Source of the DNA: Polaromonas sp. | GTDB taxonomy: Bacteria > Pseudomonadota > Gammaproteobacteria > Burkholderiales > Burkholderiaceae_C | Length of the DNA stretch: 64,000 nt | Direction: 5' to 3' | NCBI RefSeq assembly: GCF_030680935.1 | Contig: NZ_JAUXUP010000059.1 | Location: 1-64,000 of the forward strand | Part shown: positions 35,963-45,622 of the stretch, piece after piece | Layout of the letters: every line of letters begins with the position of its first letter | How positions within the stretch are numbered: position 1 is the stretch's first letter | Notes under the pieces: model-generated | Told to the model about the DNA's origin: nothing | The model's database searches: none | Seen by the model: the letters and a program-made list of their open reading frames with translations, nothing else | Program-made: the position numbers and the translations under genes

Positions 35963-36670
35963 GTGAACAAACTCTTTCCCTCTGCGGCCGACGCGCTGAA
36001 AGGCGTTGTCAGCGACGGCCAGTTGCTGGCGGTTGGCGGTTTTGGCCTGTGCGGCATTCCGGAAGCGCTGATTGAAGCCCTGAAGGCCAGTCAGGTAAAA
36101 AACCTGACGGTGATTTCCAACAACGCTGGTGTGGACGGATTTGGTCTTGGCAAGCTGCTTGAGACAAGGCAGATCAAAAAGATGATCTCCAGCTATGTCG
36201 GTGAAAACAAGGAGTTTGAGCGCCAGTACCTGGCTGGTGAACTGGAACTGGAGTTCACGCCCCAGGGCACGCTGGCTGAAAAGCTGCGCGCTGGCGGCGC
36301 CGGTATTCCTGCGTTTTTCACCAAAACCGGTGTGGGCACCCAAGTGGCCGAGGGCAAGGAACTGCGCGATTTTGATGGCGAGACTTATGTCATGGAGCGC
36401 GCGCTGGTGCCCGATGTGTCTCTGGTCAAGGCCCATGTGGCCGACAAGTCGGGCAACCTGCAGTTCCGGCTGACCGCGCGCAACTTCAACCCGGCTGTGG
36501 CCATGGCTGGCAAAGTCTGCATCGTCGAGGTCGAGAAAATTGTCGAGACCGGCGAACTGGCCCCCGACCAGATTCATTTGCCAGGCATCTATGTACACCG
36601 CATCGTGCTCAATGCCCATCCCGAAAAGCGTATTGAAAAACGCACCATCACTGAAAAAGCCGGAGTTTAA
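35963..36670 (+). CDS. scoA: 3-oxoacid CoA-transferase subunit A
   Basis: This 235-residue alpha subunit of a succinyl-CoA:3-oxoacid (acetoacetate or 3-oxoadipate type) CoA-transferase has [17 protein letters not shown] at the N-terminus, the glycine-rich CoA-transferase family I signature. The GTG start at 35963 follows CAGGAGATTTTT. It pairs with scoB 5 bp downstream. The 3-oxoadipate role (PcaI) is a possible alternative given the PcaC-like gene nearby. Confidence 0.93.
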   Translation: MNKLFPSAADALKGVVSDGQLLAVGGFGLCGIPEALIEALKASQVKNLTVISNNAGVDGFGLGKLLETRQIKKMISSYVGENKEFERQYLAGELELEFTPQGTLAEKLRAGGAGIPAFFTKTGVGTQVAEGKELRDFDGETYVMERALVPDVSLVKAHVADKSGNLQFRLTARNFNPAVAMAGKVCIVEVEKIVETGELAPDQIHLPGIYVHRIVLNAHPEKRIEKRTITEKAGV

Positions 36671-36675
36671 AAATC

Positions 36676-37314
36676 ATGCCCTGGAGTCAAGACCAAATGG
36701 CAGCCCGTGCTGCCCAAGAGCTGGAAGACGGTTTTTATGTGAACCTGGGCATCGGCATTCCGACGCTGGTGGCCAACTTTGTGCCGACCGACAAGGAAGT
36801 CTGGTTGCAGTCTGAAAACGGCATGCTGGGCATAGGCCCCTTCCCGATTGAAGAAGAAGTGGATGCGGACCTGATCAACGCGGGCAAACAAACCGTGACG
36901 ACCATCAAGGGTTCGTCGATTTTTGGCAGCCACGACAGCTTCGCCATGATTCGCGGCGGGAAGATCAACCTGAGCATTCTGGGCGCCATGCAGGTCAGCC
37001 AGAACGGCGATCTGGCCAACTGGATGATCCCTGGCAAGATGGTCAAGGGCATGGGCGGCGCGATGGATCTGGTGGCTGGCGTGAAGCGCGTCATCATTCT
37101 GATGGAGCATGTCGCGAAGAAAAAAGACGGTACCGAAGATATGAAAATCCTCGAGAACTGCACCTTGCCCCTGACCGGGGTGGGCGTGGTGGACCGCATC
37201 ATCACCGATCTGGCCGTGATGGACGTGACACCCCAGGGCCTGAAAGTCATCGAACTGGCGCCTGGCGTCACCCGCGAAGCGCTGCAAGCCAAAACCGGCT
37301 GCAAGCTGCACTGA
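36676..37314 (+). CDS. scoB: 3-oxoacid CoA-transferase subunit B
   Basis: The 212-residue beta subunit carries the catalytic glutamate in LQSENGMLG (Glu47), which forms the enzyme-CoA thioester. The N-terminal [13 protein letters not shown] and the segment [23 protein letters not shown] are family landmarks. It is translated with scoA as the A2B2 or AB enzyme that activates acetoacetate with succinyl-CoA. Confidence 0.94.
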   Translation: MPWSQDQMAARAAQELEDGFYVNLGIGIPTLVANFVPTDKEVWLQSENGMLGIGPFPIEEEVDADLINAGKQTVTTIKGSSIFGSHDSFAMIRGGKINLSILGAMQVSQNGDLANWMIPGKMVKGMGGAMDLVAGVKRVIILMEHVAKKKDGTEDMKILENCTLPLTGVGVVDRIITDLAVMDVTPQGLKVIELAPGVTREALQAKTGCKLH

Positions 37315-37665
37315 CGACCGTGGGCGCGGGGTGGTGCACGCGCAGTGCCACCCTCGCGTCCCTTTCGACCCCCCCTTTTCCTGCGCCGATTTCGACGGAT
37401 GTTGCCCATACGACATGGGTCGGTGATCCTGCGCGCCTGACGCACTGCATCGCGCCCGGTTGCTTTTTGCGCACCTCCTCGTAAACTGACCTCCGGCGCG
37501 CACTGGAAGGTGCTCGCTCCGGCCCCTGTTCGTCCATACAAGGCCGTTTGGTGCAGAGTTGTAACAAATTTTTGCATATTCGGTTTCAACCGCATAATTC
37601 CTACCCAATATGGCTCGCCAAGAGTTACGCGGTACATGAGAAATCTTTAACAAGTAATTGAAAAC
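37315..37665. other. Intergenic region upstream of the pilus operon
   Basis: The first 40 bp hold an imperfect GC-rich hairpin (GGGTGGTGCAC facing GTGCCACCC) that may mark the end of scoAB. The last 110 bp are A+T-rich and should hold the promoter of the pilus operon, but no clear -35/-10 pair stands out. No gene was found. Confidence 0.5.
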
Positions 37666-39213
37666 ATGAGTGTTCTTTACCTGGACCACTTTGGCCTTGC
37701 CACAGATCCTTTCCGCATAACGCCAGACACCGGTTTCTTTTTTACGGGTGGCCAGCGCGGCGATATTCTGGAAGGACTGATCGTCGCGTCCATGCACGAC
37801 GAAGGCATTGTCAGTGTGGTCGGTGAGATTGGCATGGGCAAAACCATGCTCAGCCGCATGTTGCTGGAGCGACTGCGTCCGCTGGCGTCTGACACGGTGT
37901 ACCTGGCCAACCCGGTTTTCGACCGCGACGAAATTCTTGGTGCCATTGCCAACGACCTGATGCCGGAGCCGCCTCAGGGCAACCGTGCGCACATGCTGGC
38001 TGGTCTGGAATCGGTGCTGATCGAGCGTTACGCCCAAGGTCGGCGCGTGGTGGTGGTGATCGACGAGGCGCACAGCATGCCGGCGACCACGCTGGAGGAA
38101 ATCCGGCTGCTGTCGAATCTTGAAACGACGCAGCACAAGTTGCTCAAAATTGTGTTGTTTGGCCAGCCTGAGCTCGATGAGCTGCTGGCAGCACCGCAGT
38201 TGCGCCAGGTCAAAGACCGCATCAGCCACCGGTTTGAACTTCAGCCGCTCAATGCGCAGGAGGTGTCGGCTTATCTGATGTTTCGCCTGCACAAGGCGGG
38301 CTGGCAGGGCGGCGAGCTGTTTGACGCAGCAGCCCTGGCCTTGCTGGTCCAAGCTTCCGGGGGGCGTACCCGCAAGCTCAACATGCTGGCGGACAAGTCG
38401 CTGCTGGCCGCCTACGCGGAAGGGGTGCAGCTGGTCGGCCTGGATCAGGTGCGGCGCGCCGCAAACGATAGCCAGCCGTCCTTCGGGCGCAGGTCTGGTT
38501 TCGCAGGCGAGACCGGGTGGGGCCACAGCCCAGCCTGGCGCTGGGCGCCGGGAGTGTTGGCTCTTTTGCTCGCCTTGGGTGTGGGTTATTGGCTGGGCAA
38601 CGGGCGACAGTCGCCGCGGGTGGAGCAAGCTGCGGCGAGTCAGGCGGTGCTGCCGGCCACGTCGATCGCATCCGTTGTTCCCGCGCCACCAGCCACTCCC
38701 GCAGAAAAAAGCAGGGTACCAACCCTGCCTGTTTCTGGCGGAATTTCGCAGCCCGCTGTCCCCGCCAACAAGGTCCCTGGCTTGCAACCCGGGGCCGGTG
38801 TGCCGGGCCCGTCTTCGGCCAGCCAGGAGGCGCCGCTTGGCGCGGGGCTGGCGGCGGGCCTTGCTGACGACTCGCTGGCGGTGCGCATGCGGGCAACCGA
38901 TACATTTGTGGCGGCTCCGTCCACTCAGGGATTCACCGTGCAGCTGTTGTCCCAGCGGGCCCCGCGTGATGCCGAGTTGCTGGTCATGGTCAATGAAATT
39001 CGCGCTGCGCTGGACGCTTCGCCCCAGTCTGCCGTGCCGGTGCTGGTACACAACCGGCTTTACCGGCAGCAGGTTTTTCATGCGCTGTATGTGGGGCATT
39101 TTGAAACCCGCGCAGCGGCGCTGGAGTTCATACAATCATCTCCTCTGGCTATAAGGCGTTACAAACCTGTTGTACGCAGCCTCGCAGCCATCCGTCAGGA
39201 GCCTCGTCCTTGA
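37666..39213 (+). CDS. MshM/ExeA-like AAA ATPase with C-terminal SPOR-like domain
   Basis: The 515-residue protein has an ExeA-type AAA domain (residues 1-270) with Walker A GEIGMGKTML and Walker B VVVVIDEAH. One transmembrane helix follows (WAPGVLALLLALGVGYWLG, near 295), then a Pro/Ala-rich periplasmic linker. A C-terminal segment of about 85 residues (FTVQLLSQRA to YKPVVRSLAAI) resembles a SPOR peptidoglycan-binding domain. ExeA and MshM help the secretin cross the cell wall. Its stop overlaps the TTG start of the secretin gene. Confidence 0.88.
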   Translation: MSVLYLDHFGLATDPFRITPDTGFFFTGGQRGDILEGLIVASMHDEGIVSVVGEIGMGKTMLSRMLLERLRPLASDTVYLANPVFDRDEILGAIANDLMPEPPQGNRAHMLAGLESVLIERYAQGRRVVVVIDEAHSMPATTLEEIRLLSNLETTQHKLLKIVLFGQPELDELLAAPQLRQVKDRISHRFELQPLNAQEVSAYLMFRLHKAGWQGGELFDAAALALLVQASGGRTRKLNMLADKSLLAAYAEGVQLVGLDQVRRAANDSQPSFGRRSGFAGETGWGHSPAWRWAPGVLALLLALGVGYWLGNGRQSPRVEQAAASQAVLPATSIASVVPAPPATPAEKSRVPTLPVSGGISQPAVPANKVPGLQPGAGVPGPSSASQEAPLGAGLAAGLADDSLAVRMRATDTFVAAPSTQGFTVQLLSQRAPRDAELLVMVNEIRAALDASPQSAVPVLVHNRLYRQQVFHALYVGHFETRAAALEFIQSSPLAIRRYKPVVRSLAAIRQEPRP

Positions 39214-41018
39214 AAAATCGATATCCCGCCAGCCGACCTGCCTTGTGCCTTGTCGCGGCCACACTATGGCTGGCCGGATGTGCCACCCCGCCCCCTCCCT
39301 TGTTGCGCGGGCACCTGGCCGAAGAGCCCTCTGCCGTTCCTGCACTGGCCGATCCAGGCGGCAACGCGGTCAACATCCCACCGCTTTCTGCCGGCGCACC
39401 GCGCTTGCCCGCGCCGCGCGCGGTCAAGCCGCAAGAGACCTACAGTGTGGTGGTCAGCAACGTCAATGCGCAGACTTTGCTGTTCGCGCTGGCCCGTGAT
39501 GCCAAGCTCAACCTGGATGTACACCCCGGCATCACCGGCACAGTCACGCTCAATGCGCTGGATCAAACCATCGGTGAGTTGCTGGACCGGATCGGGCGGC
39601 AAATCGACATGCGGTATGAGCTGGAAGGCAAAAACCTTTTTGTGTTGCCTGATGCGCCTTTTTTGCGCCTGTACAAGGCCGACTACCCCAACATCACGCG
39701 TGACTCGGTCAGCAACACCGGTTCAGAATCGCAGGTGGCCACCACGGGGCAGGGCAGCGCAACAGGTACCGGCAATTCCTCGTCCGCGTCCATTCGCAAC
39801 ACGTCAAACAACCGCTTCTGGGTCACCCTGACCGAAAACATACGTGACCTGTTACGTGAAACTGACCGGGTGATTGACACGACGGCCCCTGCCGCACCGG
39901 CTGCCGCGCCAGCGGCCGCTGCGCCAACCATTGCTGGTGCGGCTGGCGCGGTGGCGCGCGCTGTAGCCGGCGGGTCCGCGCCGGCAGCCACAGCCAGCGC
40001 AGCAGTACCCGCATCTCCAGCAGCGCCGGTACCGCTTTATCGCGAGGCCGCGTCGGTCATTGCCAACCCTGAGACCGGCGTGATCAGCGTGCGCGCCACA
40101 GGAAAGCAGCATGCGCGGGTGCGGGAGTTTCTCGATCAGGTGGTGGGCAATGCCCGGCGCCAGGTTCTGATTGAAGCCACGATTGTCGAGGTGGCGCTCA
40201 CGAATGATTATCAGCAAGGCATCAATTGGTCAGTGGTACGCAATGCGGTTTCGACGCCGCTGAGTCTGGTGATGGCCGGCGGAGGCGGGCGGGCTCTGTC
40301 CACTGGCGTCAACCCGCCATTTCTTGGTACTTTCACTGCTCGACGCTCTTACGGCAATACTGATATTTCTGCGACGGTGCGCCTGCTGGAGTCCTTCGGC
40401 AAAACGCGTGTACTTTCCAGCCCGAAAGTCAGCGTCATGAACAACCAGGCGGCGCTGCTCAAGGTGGTGGACAACAAGGTCTATTTCACGATTTCCGTTA
40501 CGCCCGGCACACCCGCGTCGCTGGGGGTGCCGGCAACCGCCGCTGTCTATACCACCACCATCAACACCGTGCCAGTGGGATTTTTGATGAACGTGACAGC
40601 GCAGGTGGGTGATGATGACGAAATCACGCTGAACCTGCGTCCGTCGGTATCGCGCATCACCAGTTACGCCAACGACCCCAGCCCCGCGCTGGCGCAGGCC
40701 GGTATCACCAACCGCATTCCGGAAATACAGACACGCGAGTTTGAGTCGATCATGAAGGTCCGTGACGGTGAAACGGCAGTGCTGGGCGGCCTGATGCAGG
40801 ATGACCAGAACAATGCCACCGACCAGATTCCCGGCGTGGGCAACGTGCCGCTGGTCGGCGAGTTGTTCAAGCTGCGCAGCAACCAGGCGAACAAGAGTGA
40901 ATTGGTTATCTTCCTGCGCCCCACTATCCTGCGCGACTCCAGCATCGACGGCGATGCCTCCTTTATCCGCAGCCAGTTGTCCATAGGCACACCGGTTCCC
41001 GTGGGGCGCCGTCAATGA
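39210..41018 (+). CDS. mshL: MSHA-type secretin (MshL/PilQ-like), TTG start
   Basis: The 602-residue outer-membrane lipoprotein has a lipobox in LWLAGCATPP. N-terminal STN/N domains contain DVHPGITGTVTLNALDQTIGELLDRI. An Ala-rich insert (about residues 225-275) is followed by the C-terminal secretin barrel (QVLIEATIVEVALTNDYQQG, VGDDDEITLNLRPSVSR, LGGLMQDDQNN, GELFKLRSNQANKSELVIFLRP). TTG at 39210 follows CAGGAGCCTCGTCC and overlaps the preceding stop. It forms the pore for the pilus. Confidence 0.92.
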   Translation: MKNRYPASRPALCLVAATLWLAGCATPPPPLLRGHLAEEPSAVPALADPGGNAVNIPPLSAGAPRLPAPRAVKPQETYSVVVSNVNAQTLLFALARDAKLNLDVHPGITGTVTLNALDQTIGELLDRIGRQIDMRYELEGKNLFVLPDAPFLRLYKADYPNITRDSVSNTGSESQVATTGQGSATGTGNSSSASIRNTSNNRFWVTLTENIRDLLRETDRVIDTTAPAAPAAAPAAAAPTIAGAAGAVARAVAGGSAPAATASAAVPASPAAPVPLYREAASVIANPETGVISVRATGKQHARVREFLDQVVGNARRQVLIEATIVEVALTNDYQQGINWSVVRNAVSTPLSLVMAGGGGRALSTGVNPPFLGTFTARRSYGNTDISATVRLLESFGKTRVLSSPKVSVMNNQAALLKVVDNKVYFTISVTPGTPASLGVPATAAVYTTTINTVPVGFLMNVTAQVGDDDEITLNLRPSVSRITSYANDPSPALAQAGITNRIPEIQTREFESIMKVRDGETAVLGGLMQDDQNNATDQIPGVGNVPLVGELFKLRSNQANKSELVIFLRPTILRDSSIDGDASFIRSQLSIGTPVPVGRRQ

Positions 41019-42706
41019 GCCTGTTGCTGGACGCCCTTCGCCGGGCCGAGGAAGACGCACGCAAGCGCAAACAGGACGTGAGCGAGCCGGCGGCCGAGTT
41101 GTCATTGCGGGAAGGCGTTGCGTCCGGTGCCACCGCACCCGCGGTCCCGGACCTGGTGGTGCAAGTCAACGCTGCGCCTGAAGATGCATTGGCCCTGAAG
41201 CTGGCAGACATCGATGCTGCGCCACAAGCGGAGGCAGCAAAACCAGAAACAGATACAGGTTTCCCAGAGCTGACATTGGCGCTGGCTGAACCCCCGGCCC
41301 CAGCATCTGAAGCCGAGCCGCCTGGCGCCTTGGTGATACCGCCTGCCAGCCCGCGAACCCCCGTTCAGCCCTATGGCCGATACGTCAGACCCACAGGCGC
41401 GCAGGCTGAGCAAGAGGCGCGTTTTGCCGCCAGCCAGAGCAGGGCGGCTGCGCAAGCAGAAAGTAAACCGGATGTTCCTGAGGTTGGTGCAGCCACTGCG
41501 CCGCCTGCTCGGGATGGGCGAGCCGGCACTGGGGCGGGCGAACCTGCCGAGGCGGCGCAGAGTGTCTTGCAACAGAACCGCGCCACAGAACGCAGGGCCC
41601 TGTCGGCTGCGGGTGTCATGGCAGGCAAATCGCGCCCGCGTGATGCCGGCAAGCGCCGGCAGTGGATGCTGGTTGGCATCGCCCTGGTGCTTGCTGTGCC
41701 ATTGCTTGGTTTTCTCTTTTTTGGTGACGCGCTACTGGGTAGCAAAAGCACGCTGGTCGCAGCCAACCGGCCGAAACCAGCGGCTCCGCTGCCTGAAAGC
41801 ACACCTGCGGTCGCGGTGGGTGATCCCGCCGTAGCTGCCGCTGCGGCGCCGGCTGTCAGTGTGGCTGCGTCATTGCCGGTTGCGGCCAGCAATCTGCCCC
41901 CGGCCGCATCGGCACCGCCAGCCCCTTCAACTCCCTCAAGCCCGCAACCCGCAACTGCCACCCCTGTTGCAGGTGCAAGGTCCGCCACCGCCACCGCGAC
42001 CCCGCGCTCGCGTGCTGCGCCACAGGCCTCATCGCAAGGCACAGCGCGTACGTCTGCCAGTGGCAGCGCTAACGGCCCCAGCGCTGCGGTGGCCCTGGTG
42101 CCCAATGCCAGTGCCAAACCAGCCTCGCTCATGGATGCCGCTTACGCCGCCTACCAGGCCGGCAAACCGGCTGAAGCCACGCGCCTGTACCAGGACGTGC
42201 TGCGAGCTGACCCGACCCAGCGGGACGCCTGGCTGGGGCTGGCGGTGATTGCCCACGCCGGCAACCAGCGCGAGCCAGCGATGGATGCGTACAAACGGGT
42301 TTTGCGACTGGAGCCGCAAAACGCCACCGCGCTGGCTGGCCTCAGCAGCCTGATCACCAGCGCCGGTGAGCCGCAGCAGGAATCGCGGTTGCGTGAAATG
42401 CTGGCGCGCGCCCCGCAGGAGGCCGACCTGAACAACGCACTCGGGCTGGTTTTGTCTGGCGAGCAGCGCTGGTCCGAGGCGCAACCGCTGTTTTTCAAGG
42501 CGCACTCCGCGGCACCGCTGGAAGCCCAGTTTGCCTACAACCTGGCAGTGACGCTGGACCACTTGCGCAAATCGGCCCTGGCGGCCCAGTACTACGAAAC
42601 TGCGCTGGGCCTGGCCGCGGGCAGGGCGTCGGGCTTTGACGAGGCCAGCGCGCGCAACCGGCTGACCGCCCTGAGGGCGCGTGCACCAGCGGGGCCCGCG
42701 CGATGA
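41015..42706 (+). CDS. MshN-like TPR assembly protein
   Basis: The 563-residue protein begins MSLLLDALRRAEEDARKRKQ, a hallmark of the short cytosolic tail of MshN/ExeB-like proteins. A long acidic Ala/Pro-rich region leads to one transmembrane helix (WMLVGIALVLAVPLLGFLFF, near residue 225). A Pro/Ala/Ser-rich periplasmic linker and C-terminal TPR repeats (from about 375, PTQRDAWLGLAVIAHAGN onward) follow. It starts by ATGA overlap with the secretin gene, which suggests a coupled periplasmic scaffold. Confidence 0.85.
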   Translation: MSLLLDALRRAEEDARKRKQDVSEPAAELSLREGVASGATAPAVPDLVVQVNAAPEDALALKLADIDAAPQAEAAKPETDTGFPELTLALAEPPAPASEAEPPGALVIPPASPRTPVQPYGRYVRPTGAQAEQEARFAASQSRAAAQAESKPDVPEVGAATAPPARDGRAGTGAGEPAEAAQSVLQQNRATERRALSAAGVMAGKSRPRDAGKRRQWMLVGIALVLAVPLLGFLFFGDALLGSKSTLVAANRPKPAAPLPESTPAVAVGDPAVAAAAAPAVSVAASLPVAASNLPPAASAPPAPSTPSSPQPATATPVAGARSATATATPRSRAAPQASSQGTARTSASGSANGPSAAVALVPNASAKPASLMDAAYAAYQAGKPAEATRLYQDVLRADPTQRDAWLGLAVIAHAGNQREPAMDAYKRVLRLEPQNATALAGLSSLITSAGEPQQESRLREMLARAPQEADLNNALGLVLSGEQRWSEAQPLFFKAHSAAPLEAQFAYNLAVTLDHLRKSALAAQYYETALGLAAGRASGFDEASARNRLTALRARAPAGPAR

Positions 42707-44418
42707 ACGCCAAGCTCGACGTCTACAACCCGACGTCGTTTTACCTCGAGCTTGAACGCAGCGGACTGATCACGCCCGACCAGGCCGAGATCGCCTGGAC
42801 CGAGCGCGAAAAGCGCGGCGGCTCTTTTGGCGACATTCTGGTCAGCCTGGGCATGCTCTCGCTGGATGACCTGACGGCCATCATGGCGGCGGCCAGTGCC
42901 ACAGAGGCCATACGCCTTGGTGAGATGGTGCCCGACGACGGCGCCATCCAGCTCATTCCCAAAACACTGGCGCAAAACTACGATGTGTTCCCCGTCGGTC
43001 TTGACGATCAGACCAGGCAGTTGACGGTCGCTATCAGCGACACCAACGATGTGGTTGCCATGGACCAGTGCCGATCCGCTGTGCCAGCCGATATCTCGCT
43101 GCGCTGGCGGCTCGCTTCCAAGGCCGATATCAAGTCCGCCATTGACCGTTTTTACGGCTACGTCCTGTCGATCGATGACATCCTCAAGGGCTTGCGCACT
43201 GGCAAGATGGACGACAGCGCGCTGTCCATGCGCGGCGCTGAAGCGTTTGCCCACCCGATTGTCCGGCTGATTGATGCGCTGCTGGCCGACGCGGTGCTGG
43301 AAGGCGCCTCCGACATTCACTTTGAGCCCGAGGAAGGCTTTTTGCGGATTCGATATCGTATCGACGGTGTCATGCGCCAGGTGCGCGTGCTGCACAAGCA
43401 GTACTGGCCGGCGTTGTCGGTCAGGCTCAAGGTTTTGTCGGGCATGGACATCGCAGAAACCCGCGCGCCGCAGGATGGCCGTATCTCCATGGTCATACGC
43501 GGCCATGATGTGGACTTTCGTGCAGCAGCGCAGCCGACCATCCATGGTGAAAACTTTGTGTTGCGTGTGCTGGACAGGCGCAAGTCCATCGTGCCGCTGG
43601 AGCAAATGGGCCTGCCCCCAGATCGCATGAACACCTTGCGCCTGATGTTGGCGCGGCCCTACGGCATCATTTTGGTTACCGGCCCCACCGGCAGCGGAAA
43701 AACCACCACGCTGTATTCAATACTTAGTGAGATGAACACCGAAAGCGTCAACATCATGACGCTGGAAGACCCGGTGGAATACCCCATGGCGCGTATCCGC
43801 CAGGCATCCGCTGCCGACAATCCCAAAATGGATTTTGCCAATGGCATCCGCTCCATGATGCGGCAGGATCCCGACATCATTCTGGTCGGCGAGATCCGAG
43901 ACCACGAGACCGCCGAGATGGCTTTTCGGGCTGCCATGACAGGGCACCAGGTGTTTTCCACGCTGCACGCCAATTCGGCCGTACTGGCGATTGCGCGCCT
44001 GCTTGATCTGGGTATTCCCTCCAGCGTGATGACTGGCAACCTGATCGGCATTGTGGCGCAGCGCCTGGTGCGCCTGCTCTGCCCAAAATGCAAAGAGGGC
44101 TATGAGGCAGGTGATGTTGAAAAATCGCTGCTGGGCTCTGCCCCCCACGCAAAGCTGGTGCTGTATCGCGCTGTCGGGTGCACCCATTGCAAGGCGCAGG
44201 GTTATAAAGGGCGCACGAGCATCATGGAGTTGCTGCGCTTTGACATGGGCCTGGATGACTTGCTCTCGCGCAATGCCCGCACGCCCGAGTTGCTGGCCCA
44301 CGCGCAGGCCAGCGGTTTCACCACCATGGCTGAAGACGGCCTCGAGCGCGTGCTGGCCGGCACCACTTCACTGGAAGAGGTGGCGCGCGTGGTGGACCTG
44401 ACCCGTCTGGCTGCCTGA
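42703..44418 (+). CDS. mshE: MshE/GspE-type pilus assembly ATPase
   Basis: The 571-residue ATPase has an N-terminal MshEN/T2SSE domain and a catalytic core with Walker A GPTGSGKTTTL, Asp box MTLEDPVEYP and QDPDIILVGEIRDHETAEMAFRAAMTGHQVFSTLHAN. The zinc-binding tetracysteine is split as LCPKCKEG and GCTHCKAQGYKGR. It powers pilus extension. ATGA overlap with the preceding gene. Confidence 0.95.
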   Translation: MNAKLDVYNPTSFYLELERSGLITPDQAEIAWTEREKRGGSFGDILVSLGMLSLDDLTAIMAAASATEAIRLGEMVPDDGAIQLIPKTLAQNYDVFPVGLDDQTRQLTVAISDTNDVVAMDQCRSAVPADISLRWRLASKADIKSAIDRFYGYVLSIDDILKGLRTGKMDDSALSMRGAEAFAHPIVRLIDALLADAVLEGASDIHFEPEEGFLRIRYRIDGVMRQVRVLHKQYWPALSVRLKVLSGMDIAETRAPQDGRISMVIRGHDVDFRAAAQPTIHGENFVLRVLDRRKSIVPLEQMGLPPDRMNTLRLMLARPYGIILVTGPTGSGKTTTLYSILSEMNTESVNIMTLEDPVEYPMARIRQASAADNPKMDFANGIRSMMRQDPDIILVGEIRDHETAEMAFRAAMTGHQVFSTLHANSAVLAIARLLDLGIPSSVMTGNLIGIVAQRLVRLLCPKCKEGYEAGDVEKSLLGSAPHAKLVLYRAVGCTHCKAQGYKGRTSIMELLRFDMGLDDLLSRNARTPELLAHAQASGFTTMAEDGLERVLAGTTSLEEVARVVDLTRLAA

Positions 44419-45620
44419 TGCTGGAGTTCAACTACCGCGCCATCACCCCAGAGGGGAGGACCATCTCGGGGCGCCAGTCGGCCACCAGTGAATCCGATCT
44501 GGAGGCGCGTCTGGGGCGTATGCAGCTGGAGCTGCTCAAAGCCTCGCCGGTGCGCGCGGCTTCGCTGTTTGCGCGCAAGCGTCTGGAGAGCAAGGAGTTG
44601 ATCAACATCTTCATCCATCTGCAGACGCTGAGTCAGGCGGGTGTCCCCCTGTTCGATTCCCTGATCGATCTGCGTGATTCGGCCGATACGCCCACGGTAC
44701 GGCGATTTATCTCCGACCTGGTGGATCGTATTGAGGGTGGCGCCACCCTGTCCGACGCGCTGGAGCAGTCTCCTGCAGGCATCGACAAGGTCAACATCAG
44801 CCTGATCCGCACCGGTGAAGCAACCGGCAAGTTGCCGGAAGTACTTGCAGAATTGGTTGAAAGCCTGAAGTGGTCGGATGAGATCACTGCGCAGACCAAA
44901 AAACTGCTGACCTACCCGGTGTTTGCCGGTACCGTGGTGCTGGGTGCGGTGGGGTTTTTGATGATTTACCTGGTGCCGCAACTGCTTGGTTTCATCAAAA
45001 ATCTGGGTGGTACGGTTCCGATTCAAACCCGTGCCCTGGTGGCATTTTCCGGTTTTCTTGTGAACTACTGGTACACCATTCCACTGGTCATTGCGCTGAT
45101 TGCGGGGGCCTGGGTGGCGGCCGTGCGACTGTCGCCGGCGGCCAGACTCTGGATTGATACCGCCAAACTCCGGGCGCCGGTGTTTGGGCCCATCCTCAAA
45201 AAAATCATCATGGCGCGGTTTGCCAAGTCTTTCGGTCTGATGTACCGAAGTGGTGTCTCTGTGCTGGACGCGCTTGGCTTTTGCGCCAGCTTGTCCACCA
45301 ATGCTGCTTTTCGCAAAGCCATAGGCGGCGCGGCCCTGAGCATTTCACAAGGGCAGAAGGTATCGGACGCTTTTGCCGCTACCACTTTGTTCCCCGCGCT
45401 GGTGGTGCGCATGATCCGTGTGGGGGAGAGCACCGGCGGGCTGGATAAAGCGCTGGAAAACGTCAGTTATTTTTATACCCGCGAAGTCAATGACGCCATT
45501 GAAAAATTGCAGGGCCTGATCCAGCCGATCCTCACGCTGGTGCTGGGCGGCATGATCGCCTGGATCATGTCTTCGGTGATGCTGCCGATTTACGACTTGA
45601 TCTCGAAGGTCAAGTTCTAG
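44418..45620 (+). CDS. mshG: MshG/GspF-type inner-membrane platform protein
   Basis: The 400-residue protein has two GspF domains (about residues 65-190 and 270-395) and three transmembrane helices. Landmarks are LQTLSQAGVPLFDSL, IRTGEATGKLPEVL, MYRSGVSVLDALGF and RVGESTGGLDKALENVSYFY. It is the membrane rotor/platform for the ATPase. The start codon shares one base with the mshE stop. Confidence 0.95.
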   Translation: MLEFNYRAITPEGRTISGRQSATSESDLEARLGRMQLELLKASPVRAASLFARKRLESKELINIFIHLQTLSQAGVPLFDSLIDLRDSADTPTVRRFISDLVDRIEGGATLSDALEQSPAGIDKVNISLIRTGEATGKLPEVLAELVESLKWSDEITAQTKKLLTYPVFAGTVVLGAVGFLMIYLVPQLLGFIKNLGGTVPIQTRALVAFSGFLVNYWYTIPLVIALIAGAWVAAVRLSPAARLWIDTAKLRAPVFGPILKKIIMARFAKSFGLMYRSGVSVLDALGFCASLSTNAAFRKAIGGAALSISQGQKVSDAFAATTLFPALVVRMIRVGESTGGLDKALENVSYFYTREVNDAIEKLQGLIQPILTLVLGGMIAWIMSSVMLPIYDLISKVKF

Positions 45621-45622
45621 TC

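Noticed and set aside
37325-37356. Terminator after scoB
   Set aside because: The GGGTGGTGCAC/GTGCCACCC hairpin is imperfect and is not followed by a T-run, so it is not called as an intrinsic terminator.
36667-39135. A very long minus-strand open frame (822 codons) opposite scoB and the AAA-SPOR gene
   Set aside because: It is antisense to two well-supported genes, has a composition typical of a GC-rich shadow frame (rich in Arg, His, Gln) and no recognisable domain.
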